Source: Dyella sp. 2HG41-7 (GTDB taxonomy: Bacteria; Pseudomonadota; Gammaproteobacteria; Xanthomonadales; Rhodanobacteraceae). Taken from it: 64,000 bases of DNA. The notes beneath the pieces are model-generated. The model was not told the DNA's origin, ran no database searches, and worked only from the letters and a program-made list of their open reading frames with translations. Position numbers and translations under genes: made by a program. The stretch covers positions 62,001 to 126,000 of the forward strand of contig NZ_JAJEJV010000004.1 in NCBI RefSeq assembly GCF_021390675.1. Reading direction: 5' to 3'. Positions 18,576 to 27,626 of the stretch are shown one piece after another. Numbering within the stretch: the first letter of the stretch is position 1; every line of letters begins with the position of its first letter.

Positions 18576-19385
18576 ATGCAGCGGACAAAACAGGAGCTCT
18601 ACGAGCTGATCGAGCGCCTGGATGGGCCGGGCGTTATTGCTTATTGGGATGACGGCGAAGCCATCAGCGAATACAAGCAAGAAACCCAGCAATACGACTG
18701 GCACAGTCATGCGCGCGGGCAATTTTTCTGCGTGGAAAGCGGCCTCGTTCACGTCCATACCGCGCACGGCTCGTGGCTGCTGCCGCCGCATCGCGCCGGC
18801 TGGATGCCACCCGGCGAACTGCACAAAGTCAGCATCAGCGGTCCGCTTACCGGCTGGGGCGTGTTTCTTCATCCCGACTCCAGCCCGTGTCTGCCCAGCA
18901 CCCCGTGCGTGATCGGCGTAAACCCTGTGATGCGCGAGCTGGTGCATCGCGCCAGCTCGTGGACCTGGATCGACGAACTCAACGAGCGCCAGGAGCGGGT
19001 GATGGCGGTGTTGCTGGACGAGATCCGCCATGCTCCCCACGAACCGTTGCATCTGCCGATGCCGATCGATCGCCGCCTGCTGCGCATCGCCCAAGCCGTG
19101 CTGGAGCAACCGCAGGACAACCGCAGCTTGGAAGACTGGGCCGCCTGGGCAGGTCTTTCCGCACGCACGCTCAGCCGCTTGTTCCGGGCGGAAACCGCGC
19201 TGAGTTTTGCGCAATGGCGCCAGCAGGCGCGGCTGACCAAAGGACTTGAACAGCTAGCGGACGGGCACCCCGTCGCGGCGGTCGCCGATGGGTTGGGCTA
19301 CGCCAGCACGAGCGCCTTTATCGCCATGTTTCGGCGCTGTTTCGGCCATCCGCCGGCACGGTATTTCGGTCAGCGCGCTGCGTAA
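18576..19385 (+). CDS. AraC-family regulator with cupin-type sensor domain
   Basis: 269 residues. The N-terminal half (about 30-130) is a cupin-like pocket: YDWHSHARGQFFCVESGLV, then LPPHRAGWMPPGELHKVSISG. The C-terminal half is a two-helix-turn-helix AraC domain (about 165-265): LEDWAAWAGLSARTLSRLFR, then VAAVADGLGYASTSAFIAMF and FGHPPARYF. This resembles the NimR/YdeO-like 'AraC with N-terminal cupin' class that usually controls an adjacent exporter. Here no exporter is directly adjacent; the divergent neighbour is the 84-residue unknown gene. A hairpin follows the stop codon at once. Confidence 0.9.
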   Translation: MQRTKQELYELIERLDGPGVIAYWDDGEAISEYKQETQQYDWHSHARGQFFCVESGLVHVHTAHGSWLLPPHRAGWMPPGELHKVSISGPLTGWGVFLHPDSSPCLPSTPCVIGVNPVMRELVHRASSWTWIDELNERQERVMAVLLDEIRHAPHEPLHLPMPIDRRLLRIAQAVLEQPQDNRSLEDWAAWAGLSARTLSRLFRAETALSFAQWRQQARLTKGLEQLADGHPVAAVADGLGYASTSAFIAMFRRCFGHPPARYFGQRAA

Positions 19386-19386
19386 C

Positions 19387-19411
19387 GATCGTCTCATTGG
19401 ATGAGACGATC
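19387..19411 (+). terminator. Hairpin after the AraC-type gene
   Basis: A perfect 11-bp stem (GATCGTCTCAT with ATGAGACGATC) with a 3-nt loop begins 2 nt after the stop codon. No U-run follows, so termination strength is uncertain. Confidence 0.5.
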
Positions 19412-19506
19412 AGGCGCAAGGATCAAGCCCCACGCCATTGCCGCGCCACGATCCGGCCCTATGTATGATCCATCCTTCCAACCCGCACGGCCGCGGGCCA
19501 TCGATC

Positions 19507-22500
19507 ATGCCCCTGCGCGATTTCCATCCTGCCGTTTCCGCGTGGTTCGACGCCACGTTTCCCGCGCCGACGTCCGCGCAGGCCGGCGCATGGCCGGAAA
19601 TCAGGGCAGGGCGGCACACACTCGTTGCGGCGCCGACCGGTTCGGGTAAAACGCTGACCGCGTTTCTCGCGGCGATCGATCAACTGGTGCAGGAAAGCGT
19701 CGCGCGCGGCGGCACGTTGCCCGACGAAACGCGCGTCGTGTACGTCTCGCCGTTGAAGGCGTTGTCGAACGACATCCATATCAATCTCGAAGCGCCGCTC
19801 GAAGGCATTCGCGCCGAGCTCGAAAAACAAGGTTTGCCCGACGCACCGATCCGCACCGCCGTGCGCACCGGCGATACGCCGCAAGCCGAGCGCAATCTGA
19901 TGCGCAAAGCGCCGCCGCATATTCTGGTGACGACGCCGGAATCGCTGTACGTGTTGATGGGTTCGCTGTCCGGCCGCGAGATGTTGAAAAGCGTGCGCAG
20001 CGTGATCGTGGATGAAATTCATGCCGTGGCCGCGAGCAAACGCGGTGCGCATTTGTCGTTGACGTTGGAGCGGCTCGAAGCGTTGTGCCAGCGACCGTTG
20101 CAGCGCATCGGTTTGTCGGCGACGCAAAAGCCGATCGAAGATGTCGCAAGGTTTTTAGTAGGCGAGGGCGCCGGCTTGGCTCCCTCTCCCCTCCGGGGCA
20201 CGCGGGGAGGGGCCATGGATGGCCCCGGCTTTGAGGAGCGAGGAGAGGGTTGGGGTGAGGGGTCAACCTCGCTTAAAGATGCAAAAGCACCAAAGCCCTA
20301 TATTTCCGACCTCTTCGCAAGGGCGGCCCCTCACCCCGACCCTTTCCCCGGAGGGGAGAGGGAGAATGCATGCACCATCATCGATGTGGGCCACACCCGC
20401 GCACGCGATCTCGCCATCGACGTGCCGCCGGTACCGCTCGACGCGGTGATGTCGAACGACACGTGGGACCTCGTCTACAACCAACTCGCGCAACTGGTCG
20501 AACAACATCGCACCACGCTCGTCTTCGTCAACACACGACGCATGGCCGAGCGTCTCGCACGACATTTGTCCGAACGTCTCGGACACGAAGCCGTCGCCGC
20601 ACATCACGGCAGCCTTGCGAAAGAACATCGCCTGGATGCCGAGCAGCGTCTCAAGCGCGGCGCGTTGAAAGTACTGGTCGCCACCGCGTCGCTGGAACTG
20701 GGTATCGATATCGGCGATGTCGACCTCGTCTGCCAACTTTCTTCGCCACGCTCGATCGCCGCGTTTTTGCAACGCGCCGGCCGCTCCGGCCACGCGGTGA
20801 ACGGCACGCCGAAAGCGCGCCTATTCCCGACCAGTCGCGACGATCTGGTGGAATGCGCCGCCATGCTCGACTGCGTGCGGCGCGGCGAACTCGACACGCT
20901 GGTGCAACCTCCGCAACCGCTCGATGTACTGGCTCAGCAACTCGTGGCGGAAGTCGCGTGCGCCGAATGGGACGAAGACGCGCTGTTCGATCTAGTTCGC
21001 CGTGCGTACCCCTATCGTTCGCTGCCGCGCGAAACATTTACCACGGTGGTGCGCATGCTCGCGGACGGCTTCACCACGCGACGCGGCCCACGCGGCGCCT
21101 ACATTCATCGCGACGCCGTGCATCACGCCTTGCGTGCGCGCCGCGGCGCGCGACTTACTGCCGTCACTTCCGGCGGCACGATTCCAGATACCGCCGATTA
21201 TTTGGTGGTGATGGAGCCGCAAGCCACCATCGTCGGTACGGTGAACGAAGATTTCGCCATCGAAAGCATGGCCGGCGATATCTTCCAGCTTGGCAACACC
21301 AGCTATCGCATCCTGCGCGTGGAGCGCGATCGTCTTCGCGTGGAAGATGCGCAAGGCGCGCCGCCGAGTATCCCGTTCTGGCTGGGCGAAGCGCCGGGGC
21401 GCAGCAACGAATTGTCGCTGGGCGTCTCGCGCTTTCGCGAGGAAGTGGTCGCGCGCATCGACGCGGGCGGCGTGCAATCGGCGTTCGAATGGCTACGCGA
21501 AGCGCTTGGCTTGAACGAAGCCGCCGCGCAGCAAATCGTGGAATATCTCGCCAAGGCCAAGGCCGCGTTAGGCGTGATGCCGACGCAATCAACGCTGGTG
21601 TTCGAGCGTTTCTTCGACGAATCCGGCGGCACGCAGTTGGTGATTCATACGCCGTGGGGAAGCCGCATCAACAAGGCGTGGGGTTTGGCGCTGCGCAAAC
21701 GTTTCTGTCGCCAATTCAATTTCGAACTGCAAGCGGCGGCGACGGAAAACGCGATTGTCTTGTCGCTTTCCACCAGCCACAGTTTTCCGCTGATCGAAGT
21801 CGCGCAATATTTGCACAGCAACACCGCCGAACACGTGTTGGTGCAAGCGCTGCTCGATGCGCCGCTGTTTCCGGTGCGTTGGCGTTGGAATGCCGTCACC
21901 GCGTTGGCGCTGCCGCGCTATGCCGGCGGCAAGAAAGTACCGGCGCCTTTGCAGCGCATGAAGAGCGAAGACTTGCTCGCAACCGTGTTTCCCGATCAAG
22001 TGGCATGTCTGGAAAACATCGTCGGCGAACGGGAGGTTCCCGATCATCCGCTGGTCAATCAGACCATGCACGACTGCTTGCGCGAAGCGATGGACGTGGA
22101 TGGCCTGCTCGCCATTCTGAAAAATCTGGAATCGGGTGCGATTACTGTCGTCGCGCGCGACCTCACCGCACCCAGCCCGCTCGCCAGCGAAGTGCTTAAC
22201 GCCGCGCCATACGCATTTCTTGACGATGCGCCGCTGGAAGAGCGCCGCACGCGCGCCGTGCAGACGCGCCATTGGAACGGCATCGAAGATACCGACGATC
22301 TCGCGCGGCTCGATTCGGAAGCGATTTCCGCTGTGCGCGGCGAAGCGTGGCCGGAAGTGCGCAGTGCGGATGAGATGCACGAGGCACTTAACGTCCTCGG
22401 CTTCGTTACAGCCGAAGAAGCCGAGTCGAACACCGGCTGGCTCGATGCATTACATAAACTCGCGAAAGCCCATCGTGCCACGCTCCTAACTCCCTCCCCC

Positions 22501-24057
22501 CTCCGGGGAGAGGGCGGGGGTGAGGAGGCAGCCTCGCGCGGCGTCTGGATTTGCGCCGAAAAACTTCCGATGTGGCGCGCGGTACACGAACAAGTATCGC
22601 TGCGACCACCCATCGAAGCACCCAGCGAATACGCCACCCAAACCTGGACACGCGAAGACGCCTTGCTCGAACTGGTGCGCGGCCGACTCACCGGCTTGGG
22701 CCCAAGTACCGTCGCCGCACTTGCGTCGTCGATGCAGGTCGAAACCACCGACATCGATCTCGCCCTGATTCGCCTGCAATCCGAGGGCTACGTGATGCAG
22801 GGCCGCTTCACGCCGGACGCGAGCGAAATCGAATGGTGCGAACGCCATCTGCTCGCGCGCATTCATCGCTATACCATCGGTCGCTTGCGCCGCGAAATCG
22901 AACCGGTGAGCCGACGCGATCTGATGCGTTTTCTGCTCGAATGGCAGCACACCACGCCGGACACGAAACTTAGCAGTCCCGATGCGTTGAATGCTGTGCT
23001 GCATCAGTTCGAAGGTTTCGAAGCCGCCGCCGGCGCGTGGGAAAGCGAACTGCTTGCGTCGCGCATGCAGGATTATTCCAGCCGCTGGCTCGACGAATTG
23101 TGCCGCGCCGGGCGCGTCGGCTGGAACCGTCTGCGCAGCGGCGGCGGCAGCAACGGTCCCGTGCGCGCCACGCCGATCGTGTTGCTGCCGCGACGTCAGT
23201 CGAGCATCTGGACAGCCATTGCCGACCGCAACCAAGAACAAGAGACCTTGCTGTCGTCACGCGCGCAAGCCGTGGCCGATGCATTGGCCGAACACGGCGC
23301 CTTGTTCTTCGACGAATTGATCGATGCGGCGCATCTGCTTCGTACCGAATTGGAAGATTCGCTGGGCGAACTGGTTTCCGCCGGACGCGTCACCGCCGAC
23401 AGCTTCGCCGGTCTGCGCGCCCTGCTTACACCCGCAGCCAAGCGCGAATCGCCGCGGCATCGCCGCGTGCGCCGGCATGCGCTGAGCGAAATCGAAGACG
23501 CGGGCCGCTGGTCATTAGTGCGAAAAGCCTCGCCGTCCCCCTCGCGCGAAACCGCCAACAACGATGACAATATCGAACACATCGCCCGCGTGCTGCTCCG
23601 CCGCTACGGCGTCGTATTCTGGAAACTGCTGGAACGCGAAGCACCCTGGCTGCCTTCATGGCGCGAACTGTTGTGCGTCTACCATCGCCTCGAAGCCCGC
23701 GGCGAAATCCGCGGCGGCCGTTTCGTCGAAGGCTTGGTCGGCGAACAATTCGCGCTACCTGAAGCGATCGGCCAATTGCGCAGCGTGCGGCAACGACCGC
23801 CGGAACAACTGCGCGTATGCCTGAGCGGCAGCGATCCGCTGAACCTCGTCGGCACCGTTCTAGCCGGCGACCGCCTGCCCGCGCTGGCCGGCACGCGCGT
23901 GTTGTACGAAGACGGCATACCGGTCGCGGCCTTGGTGGCGAACAAACCGCAGTGGTTGATCGAAGGCGATCTTACGCAGCAGCGCCGCTGGTACAACGCG
24001 CTGCTGCGCCGTCCGGAACCGGACGGTTCCAGCGACGTCAGTTATTTGCGCAACTGA
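19507..24057 (+). CDS. lhr: Lhr-type ATP-dependent DNA helicase (large helicase-related protein)
   Basis: Superfamily 2 helicase, 1516 residues from the ATG at 19507 (first residues MPLRDFHPAVSAWF); in-frame upstream starts at 19438 (TTG) and 19465 are less likely. Walker A APTGSGKT is at 42-49. VDEIHAV, GLSAT, LVFVNTRRMAERLARHL and the arginine-finger motif FLQRAGRSGH follow. Next come the Lhr winged-helix region and the C-terminal extension, which in E. coli Lhr carries uracil-DNA glycosylase activity. The length is close to that of E. coli Lhr. Two stretches at about residues 226-288 and 994-1007 are translated copies of dispersed palindromic repeats (PSPLRGTRGG, HPDPFPGGERE, PSPLRGEGGG) that keep the frame. 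The role is DNA repair; all helicase motifs are intact. Confidence 0.93.
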   Translation: MPLRDFHPAVSAWFDATFPAPTSAQAGAWPEIRAGRHTLVAAPTGSGKTLTAFLAAIDQLVQESVARGGTLPDETRVVYVSPLKALSNDIHINLEAPLEGIRAELEKQGLPDAPIRTAVRTGDTPQAERNLMRKAPPHILVTTPESLYVLMGSLSGREMLKSVRSVIVDEIHAVAASKRGAHLSLTLERLEALCQRPLQRIGLSATQKPIEDVARFLVGEGAGLAPSPLRGTRGGAMDGPGFEERGEGWGEGSTSLKDAKAPKPYISDLFARAAPHPDPFPGGERENACTIIDVGHTRARDLAIDVPPVPLDAVMSNDTWDLVYNQLAQLVEQHRTTLVFVNTRRMAERLARHLSERLGHEAVAAHHGSLAKEHRLDAEQRLKRGALKVLVATASLELGIDIGDVDLVCQLSSPRSIAAFLQRAGRSGHAVNGTPKARLFPTSRDDLVECAAMLDCVRRGELDTLVQPPQPLDVLAQQLVAEVACAEWDEDALFDLVRRAYPYRSLPRETFTTVVRMLADGFTTRRGPRGAYIHRDAVHHALRARRGARLTAVTSGGTIPDTADYLVVMEPQATIVGTVNEDFAIESMAGDIFQLGNTSYRILRVERDRLRVEDAQGAPPSIPFWLGEAPGRSNELSLGVSRFREEVVARIDAGGVQSAFEWLREALGLNEAAAQQIVEYLAKAKAALGVMPTQSTLVFERFFDESGGTQLVIHTPWGSRINKAWGLALRKRFCRQFNFELQAAATENAIVLSLSTSHSFPLIEVAQYLHSNTAEHVLVQALLDAPLFPVRWRWNAVTALALPRYAGGKKVPAPLQRMKSEDLLATVFPDQVACLENIVGEREVPDHPLVNQTMHDCLREAMDVDGLLAILKNLESGAITVVARDLTAPSPLASEVLNAAPYAFLDDAPLEERRTRAVQTRHWNGIEDTDDLARLDSEAISAVRGEAWPEVRSADEMHEALNVLGFVTAEEAESNTGWLDALHKLAKAHRATLLTPSPLRGEGGGEEAASRGVWICAEKLPMWRAVHEQVSLRPPIEAPSEYATQTWTREDALLELVRGRLTGLGPSTVAALASSMQVETTDIDLALIRLQSEGYVMQGRFTPDASEIEWCERHLLARIHRYTIGRLRREIEPVSRRDLMRFLLEWQHTTPDTKLSSPDALNAVLHQFEGFEAAAGAWESELLASRMQDYSSRWLDELCRAGRVGWNRLRSGGGSNGPVRATPIVLLPRRQSSIWTAIADRNQEQETLLSSRAQAVADALAEHGALFFDELIDAAHLLRTELEDSLGELVSAGRVTADSFAGLRALLTPAAKRESPRHRRVRRHALSEIEDAGRWSLVRKASPSPSRETANNDDNIEHIARVLLRRYGVVFWKLLEREAPWLPSWRELLCVYHRLEARGEIRGGRFVEGLVGEQFALPEAIGQLRSVRQRPPEQLRVCLSGSDPLNLVGTVLAGDRLPALAGTRVLYEDGIPVAALVANKPQWLIEGDLTQQRRWYNALLRRPEPDGSSDVSYLRN
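20182..20370. repeat. Composite dispersed palindromic repeat inside lhr (in frame)
   Basis: About 189 bp bounded by CTCCCTCTCCCC and GGGGAGAGGGAGA, with an inner GGGGCCATGGATGGCCCC palindrome and GAGGAGCGAGGAGAGG. The same architecture occurs at 35180-35365 in an intergenic region. Here it adds about 63 codons without stop or frameshift between the GLSAT motif and the second RecA domain of Lhr. Confidence 0.85.
22490..22526. repeat. Short dispersed palindromic repeat inside lhr (in frame)
   Basis: CTCCCTCCCCCCTCCGGGG followed by AGAGGGCGGGGGTGAGG, a half-unit of the same repeat family. It is translated as PSPLRGEGGGEE in Lhr. Confidence 0.8.
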
Positions 24058-24063
24058 TGGCAG

Positions 24064-24435
24064 TCACTCGCTGAAATCGGCGATGTAGATCAGCAATCCA
24101 TCGCGCTCGCGATATTCGCTGCGACCATCCAGCGCGATGCTTTGCCCGGCGCGCACGCCGTTGGGCAAATCGATGGCGAATGTACCCTGGAAATGGATTT
24201 GCGCATGCGCCACGCCATCCAATTCCGCGTAACGGGTGATGGTTTGGTGGCGCGCGGAGAACAGATACTTGGAGCTTTCCGCTAGATGGCGGAGTTCGTA
24301 AGCGCCCACGGTGCGCACGCTCAGCACGCCGGCCGTGTAGTTCTCGAAGATTACCTCGTTGTGCATCGTGGCGATCATGGCATCGACATCGATGCGGTTG
24401 TAAGCGTCGATGTAGCGGTCGATGAGGGCACGCAT
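24064..24435 (-). CDS. SnoaL/NTF2-like protein
   Basis: A 123-residue small alpha+beta cone-fold protein. The ATG at 24435 is preferred: GGGAGAAACACC precedes it and the protein then begins MRALIDRYIDAYNRIDVDAM, the normal first helix of the NTF2-like/SnoaL fold. Later strands include VIFENYTAGVLSVRTVGAYE and GRSEYRERDGLLIYIADFSE. Such proteins are often isomerases, hydrolases or simple ligand binders; nothing here fixes a reaction. It converges on lhr (6 bp apart) and is divergent from the reductase-like gene at 24500, sharing a 64-bp intergenic region that must hold both promoters. Confidence 0.75.
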   Translation of the reverse strand: MRALIDRYIDAYNRIDVDAMIATMHNEVIFENYTAGVLSVRTVGAYELRHLAESSKYLFSARHQTITRYAELDGVAHAQIHFQGTFAIDLPNGVRAGQSIALDGRSEYRERDGLLIYIADFSE

Positions 24436-24499
24436 GGTGTTTCTCCCGAGAGATAAGGCGAGCATACTCGCACGAGTCCCTTGCTTGGGAGACACCACG

Positions 24500-25021
24500 A
24501 TGAAAGCGTCCGTCTTTGTCGGCGTCAGCGTCGACGGTTTTATGGCCAGGATCGATGGTGGTCTCGATTTTTTGCCGGAAGGTGGCGGCGAGCCGCATGG
24601 CTACGACGAGTTCATGAGCACGGTGGATGCGCTGGTCATAGGACGAAAAACCTACGAGACCGTGCTGGGTTTCAACGGATGGGCGTATGGCGAAAAATCC
24701 GTTTTCGTGCTGAGTTCGCGCGAGCTAGCGACGCCGCCTGCCAACGCCATCGTGCAGCGCATGTCGGGAGATCCGAAAGACATCGTCGCCAGTCTCGGTG
24801 AACAAGGCATTCACCATATCTATGTCGATGGTGGTCTCACCATCCAAGGATTTTTGCGCGCAGGGCTAATTCAACGCCTCGTGATAACGCGCGTACCCGT
24901 GCTGATTGGCAGCGGTATTCCGTTGTTTGGATCGCTCGCACACGACATCAAGCTGAAGCACATCGCAACGCGTTCGTACGCCAGTGGACTGGTGCAGAGC
25001 GAATACGAAGTGGCAGTCTGA
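24500..25021 (+). CDS. RibD C-terminal / dihydrofolate-reductase-like protein
   Basis: 173 residues from the ATG at 24500, preceded by GGGAG. The start MKASVFVGVSVDGFMARIDG is the standard opening of the RibD-C/DHFR-like family (YyaP/YwjB type). LVIGRKTYETVLGF, VFVLSSREL, HHIYVDGGLTIQGFLRAGLI and PVLIGSGIPLFG supply the NADPH-binding fold. These proteins are presumed NADPH-dependent reductases of unknown substrate and are not the housekeeping FolA or RibD. It is a single gene, followed by a bidirectional hairpin before the carboxypeptidase gene. Confidence 0.88.
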   Translation: MKASVFVGVSVDGFMARIDGGLDFLPEGGGEPHGYDEFMSTVDALVIGRKTYETVLGFNGWAYGEKSVFVLSSRELATPPANAIVQRMSGDPKDIVASLGEQGIHHIYVDGGLTIQGFLRAGLIQRLVITRVPVLIGSGIPLFGSLAHDIKLKHIATRSYASGLVQSEYEVAV

Positions 25022-25038
25022 TCGATCAGGAATCATGC

Positions 25039-25063
25039 GCCCTCTCCCGAAACGAGAGAGGGC
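25039..25063. terminator. Bidirectional hairpin between convergent genes
   Basis: GCCCTCTC pairs with GAGAGGGC (8 bp, 9-nt loop) between genes ending at 25021 and 25085. The sequence resembles a degenerate copy of the CCCTCTCCCC dispersed repeat. Confidence 0.55.
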
Positions 25064-25084
25064 ATGCAGCACGCGCGATGCGCG

Positions 25085-26677
25085 TTAGTGCTTCGTCACG
25101 TTATCCGTCTGCTCGATGAATTTCGCGGCGTTGTCGTGCAGCAGCTTCAGCGACGCTTCGTGCGCGTACACCATGTGGCCAGACGGATACCAGTCATAGC
25201 TGATGTTGTTCATCAGTTCCGGCTGCACCGGCAGATGATGCATCTCGTAATCCGCCGCGAAGAACGGCGTGGCGAGATCGTAGTAACCGCCGTTGAGCAT
25301 CACCTTCAGATTCGGATTGGTCTTCATCGCCTTGGCCAGATCCGGCATCACGTTGACGGCGCCGTCGTGGCCGTCATGTTTGAAGTTCCAATCGTTGGCG
25401 TCGGCAAATTCGCGATAGACCTGATCCTGGCCGAATTTGAGGTCCTTGCGCACGTAGTTGTTGAACGCCGCGATATACGCCGAGCTGATCGAGGACGACT
25501 GCGGATCGTATTCGGCTTCCTTGCTCAGCGGATCGAGCGACGGGCCGGCGAAGCGCGAATCCAGGCGACCGGTGGTGTCGCCGCTGTCGCCGAGCAATTC
25601 GTGCTCGAACATGCCGCCGGTGATGCGCAGATTCGCCTTCAACAAATAGGGCACCGGAAGACCGATGTACTGATGCAGTTTTTCCGCGATGGCTTGTTTG
25701 CGCGCGTCATCGAGATTGGAACCGGCCATCATCGCTTGCGCGTAATCGCCGATCGCGAATTGCTCCACTTCCTTGAGGAAGGATTCCAGATCCGCCGGCT
25801 GCTGCGGCAGGCGATGGTGGTAATACGCCGTGGCCGCGAACGTGGGCAAGGCCAGCTCGTATGGCAGATCGACGCCGGGATTTTGATCGGGGCCGTCGAT
25901 GCTGGTGTCGAAGTTGAGAATCTGCGACAGCAAAATCACACCGTTCAAATCCACGCTGTCTTCGTTTTCCAGATCGTTGGCGAGCACCGCCGAACGCGTG
26001 GTGCCGTAGCTTTCGCCGAACAGATATTTCGGCGAATTCCAACGGCCGTAGCGCGTCAGAAACTGTGTGATGAATTGCGCGAAGGCATGACCGTCGCCGT
26101 CGACGCTGTACACCTCTTTGCGGCGATCTTTCATTTGCTCGTCACGCTTGGAGGCATCCGCGTCGTTCGCGATCAAACGACTGAACCCTGCTCCCGGCGC
26201 ATCGATAAACACCAGATCCGACGCATCGAGCAGGCTGTAGTCGTTGTTGACCAACTGATAGGGCGCGGCGGGCGTGTGGCTATCGTCAGCGGTAACGACG
26301 CGACGCGGACCGAACGCGCCCATATGCAGCCACACCGTGGCCGAGCCCGGACCGCCGTTGTAGACAAAGGTGATGGGACGCTTGGACGCATCGTCGCCTT
26401 TCTTGAAGTACGCGACGTAGAACATGCTGACGGTGGGATCGTTTTCCTTGTCGCCTTTGCCGTGTAGCACGATGGTGCCGGCCACGGCTTTGTACGCGAT
26501 GCGCTTGCCTTCGACCGATACCGAACCCTCGGAGCTCGATGCCTGGGGATGCAGCAACGCCGCTTCGGGCTTCGGTTCGTCGTCGTGCGATTTGTCTTTC
26601 TTGTCGGCGGCGTGTGACGCGCTGCCGAGCAGCATGGCGGCGAGAGCGAAAGCGAGCGGAAGCTTGGCGCTGGACAT
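25085..26677 (-). CDS. Secreted serine carboxypeptidase, peptidase family S10
   Basis: 530 residues with a signal peptide (cleavage near SHAAD, residue 23). It is predicted to be periplasmic or secreted and to remove C-terminal residues from peptides. The S10 catalytic triad is visible: nucleophile Ser223 in FGESYG, Asp467 in NGGYYDLATPF, and His501 in YPSGHMVY. The oxyanion/substrate motif NGGPGSATVW is at about 107-116, and APGAGFSRL follows at 160-168. Bacterial S10 members of this type are common in Xanthomonadales. It lies downstream of eda on the same strand with a 110-bp gap, and no functional link to sugar metabolism is apparent. Confidence 0.93.
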   Translation of the reverse strand: MSSAKLPLAFALAAMLLGSASHAADKKDKSHDDEPKPEAALLHPQASSSEGSVSVEGKRIAYKAVAGTIVLHGKGDKENDPTVSMFYVAYFKKGDDASKRPITFVYNGGPGSATVWLHMGAFGPRRVVTADDSHTPAAPYQLVNNDYSLLDASDLVFIDAPGAGFSRLIANDADASKRDEQMKDRRKEVYSVDGDGHAFAQFITQFLTRYGRWNSPKYLFGESYGTTRSAVLANDLENEDSVDLNGVILLSQILNFDTSIDGPDQNPGVDLPYELALPTFAATAYYHHRLPQQPADLESFLKEVEQFAIGDYAQAMMAGSNLDDARKQAIAEKLHQYIGLPVPYLLKANLRITGGMFEHELLGDSGDTTGRLDSRFAGPSLDPLSKEAEYDPQSSSISSAYIAAFNNYVRKDLKFGQDQVYREFADANDWNFKHDGHDGAVNVMPDLAKAMKTNPNLKVMLNGGYYDLATPFFAADYEMHHLPVQPELMNNISYDWYPSGHMVYAHEASLKLLHDNAAKFIEQTDNVTKH

Positions 26678-26787
26678 GGATGTTCCCCGGGGATGGCTGG
26701 CGCAACGCGCCGACCGCCCAGCTTAGGCAAGCAGGCAGGACAGTTTCACCGCCCAGAAGTCACAGGCTCGCTTGCGCGAGCGCGCGA

Positions 26788-27435
26788 TTACTTCGCTTTC
26801 AGCGCCGCCGCTTCGCGCGCCAGCTGCTCGATGCCGGCCCAATCGCCGGCTTTCAGCTTGTCGCTTGGGGTGAGCCACGAGCCACCCACGCACAGCACGT
26901 TTGGCAGCGAGAGGAAATCGTTAGCCGTCGCAAGCGCAATGCCGCCGGTCGGGCAGAAGCGCAGTTGCGGCAGCGGGCTCGCCCACGCACCGAGCAATTT
27001 CGCGCCACCTGCCGGTACGGCGGGGAAGAACTTCAAATGACGATAGCCGCGTTCGAGCATGGCCATCGCCTCGCTCGCGGTGGCGACGCCGGGCAGCAAG
27101 GGCAGGGCGCTGTCGTCGGCTGCCGCCAGCAACTTCGGCGATACGCCGGGTGACACCGCGAAGCGCGCACCCGCTTTTTCCGCTGCTTGCAGATCGTTGG
27201 CATTGAGCACGGTGCCCACGCCGACCACCGCGCCTTCCACTTCCGCGGCGATGGCGCGAATGGCGTCGAGCGCCGAGGGCGTACGCAACGTCACTTCGAT
27301 CGCCGGCGTGCCGCCGGCCACCAGGGCGCGCGCCATCGGCACGGCGTGACGCGCGTCTTCGATGATCACCACCGGAATGACCGGCGCCAGACGCATGGTG
27401 GCCTCGACGTGTTGCTGCTTGGTTTCGATATTCAT
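26788..27435 (-). CDS. eda: KDPG aldolase (2-keto-3-deoxy-6-phosphogluconate aldolase)
   Basis: Last step of the Entner-Doudoroff pathway: splits KDPG into pyruvate and glyceraldehyde 3-phosphate. 215 residues from the ATG at 27435; the longer in-frame start at 27486 reads into repeat DNA. Glu47 (AIEVTLRT) and Schiff-base Lys135 (RHLKFFPA) are in place, with VGVGTVLNANDLQAAEKAGA, FAVSPGVSP and FCPTGGI lining the phosphate site. It follows edd after a 191-bp gap that is mostly dispersed repeat, so it could be partly uncoupled from the upstream genes. Confidence 0.96.
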   Translation of the reverse strand: MNIETKQQHVEATMRLAPVIPVVIIEDARHAVPMARALVAGGTPAIEVTLRTPSALDAIRAIAAEVEGAVVGVGTVLNANDLQAAEKAGARFAVSPGVSPKLLAAADDSALPLLPGVATASEAMAMLERGYRHLKFFPAVPAGGAKLLGAWASPLPQLRFCPTGGIALATANDFLSLPNVLCVGGSWLTPSDKLKAGDWAGIEQLAREAAALKAK

Positions 27436-27464
27436 GCCTAATGCTCGAAATTTGCGAAGGTCAA

Positions 27465-27620
27465 TCCCCTCTCCCCCGTTTACCAATTTTGTTAAGGGGG
27501 AGAGGGTTAGGGTGAGGGGCCAATCTTGCGATGCAGTTGAATCGTAACGTCGCTTCTATGAATTCCTGGGCAAGCCTTGTCCCCCTCATCCCAGCCCTCT
27601 CCCCAAAGGGGAGAGGGAGT
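27465..27620. repeat. Two dispersed palindromes between edd and eda
   Basis: The left hairpin pairs CCCTCTCCCCC (27467-27477) with GGGGGAGAGGG (27496-27506). The right hairpin pairs CCCTCTCCCC (27595-27604) with GGGGAGAGGG (27608-27617) around an AAA loop. GGTGAGGGG and CCCCCTCATC flank the inner spacer, as in the copies at 20182 and 35180. In the operon mRNA these would form stable stems just after the edd stop. Confidence 0.85.
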
Positions 27621-27626
27621 AAAAAG

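Noticed and set aside
20182-20370. Frameshift or pseudogene in lhr caused by the inserted repeat
   Set aside because: The inserted sequence keeps the frame and all helicase motifs downstream are intact.
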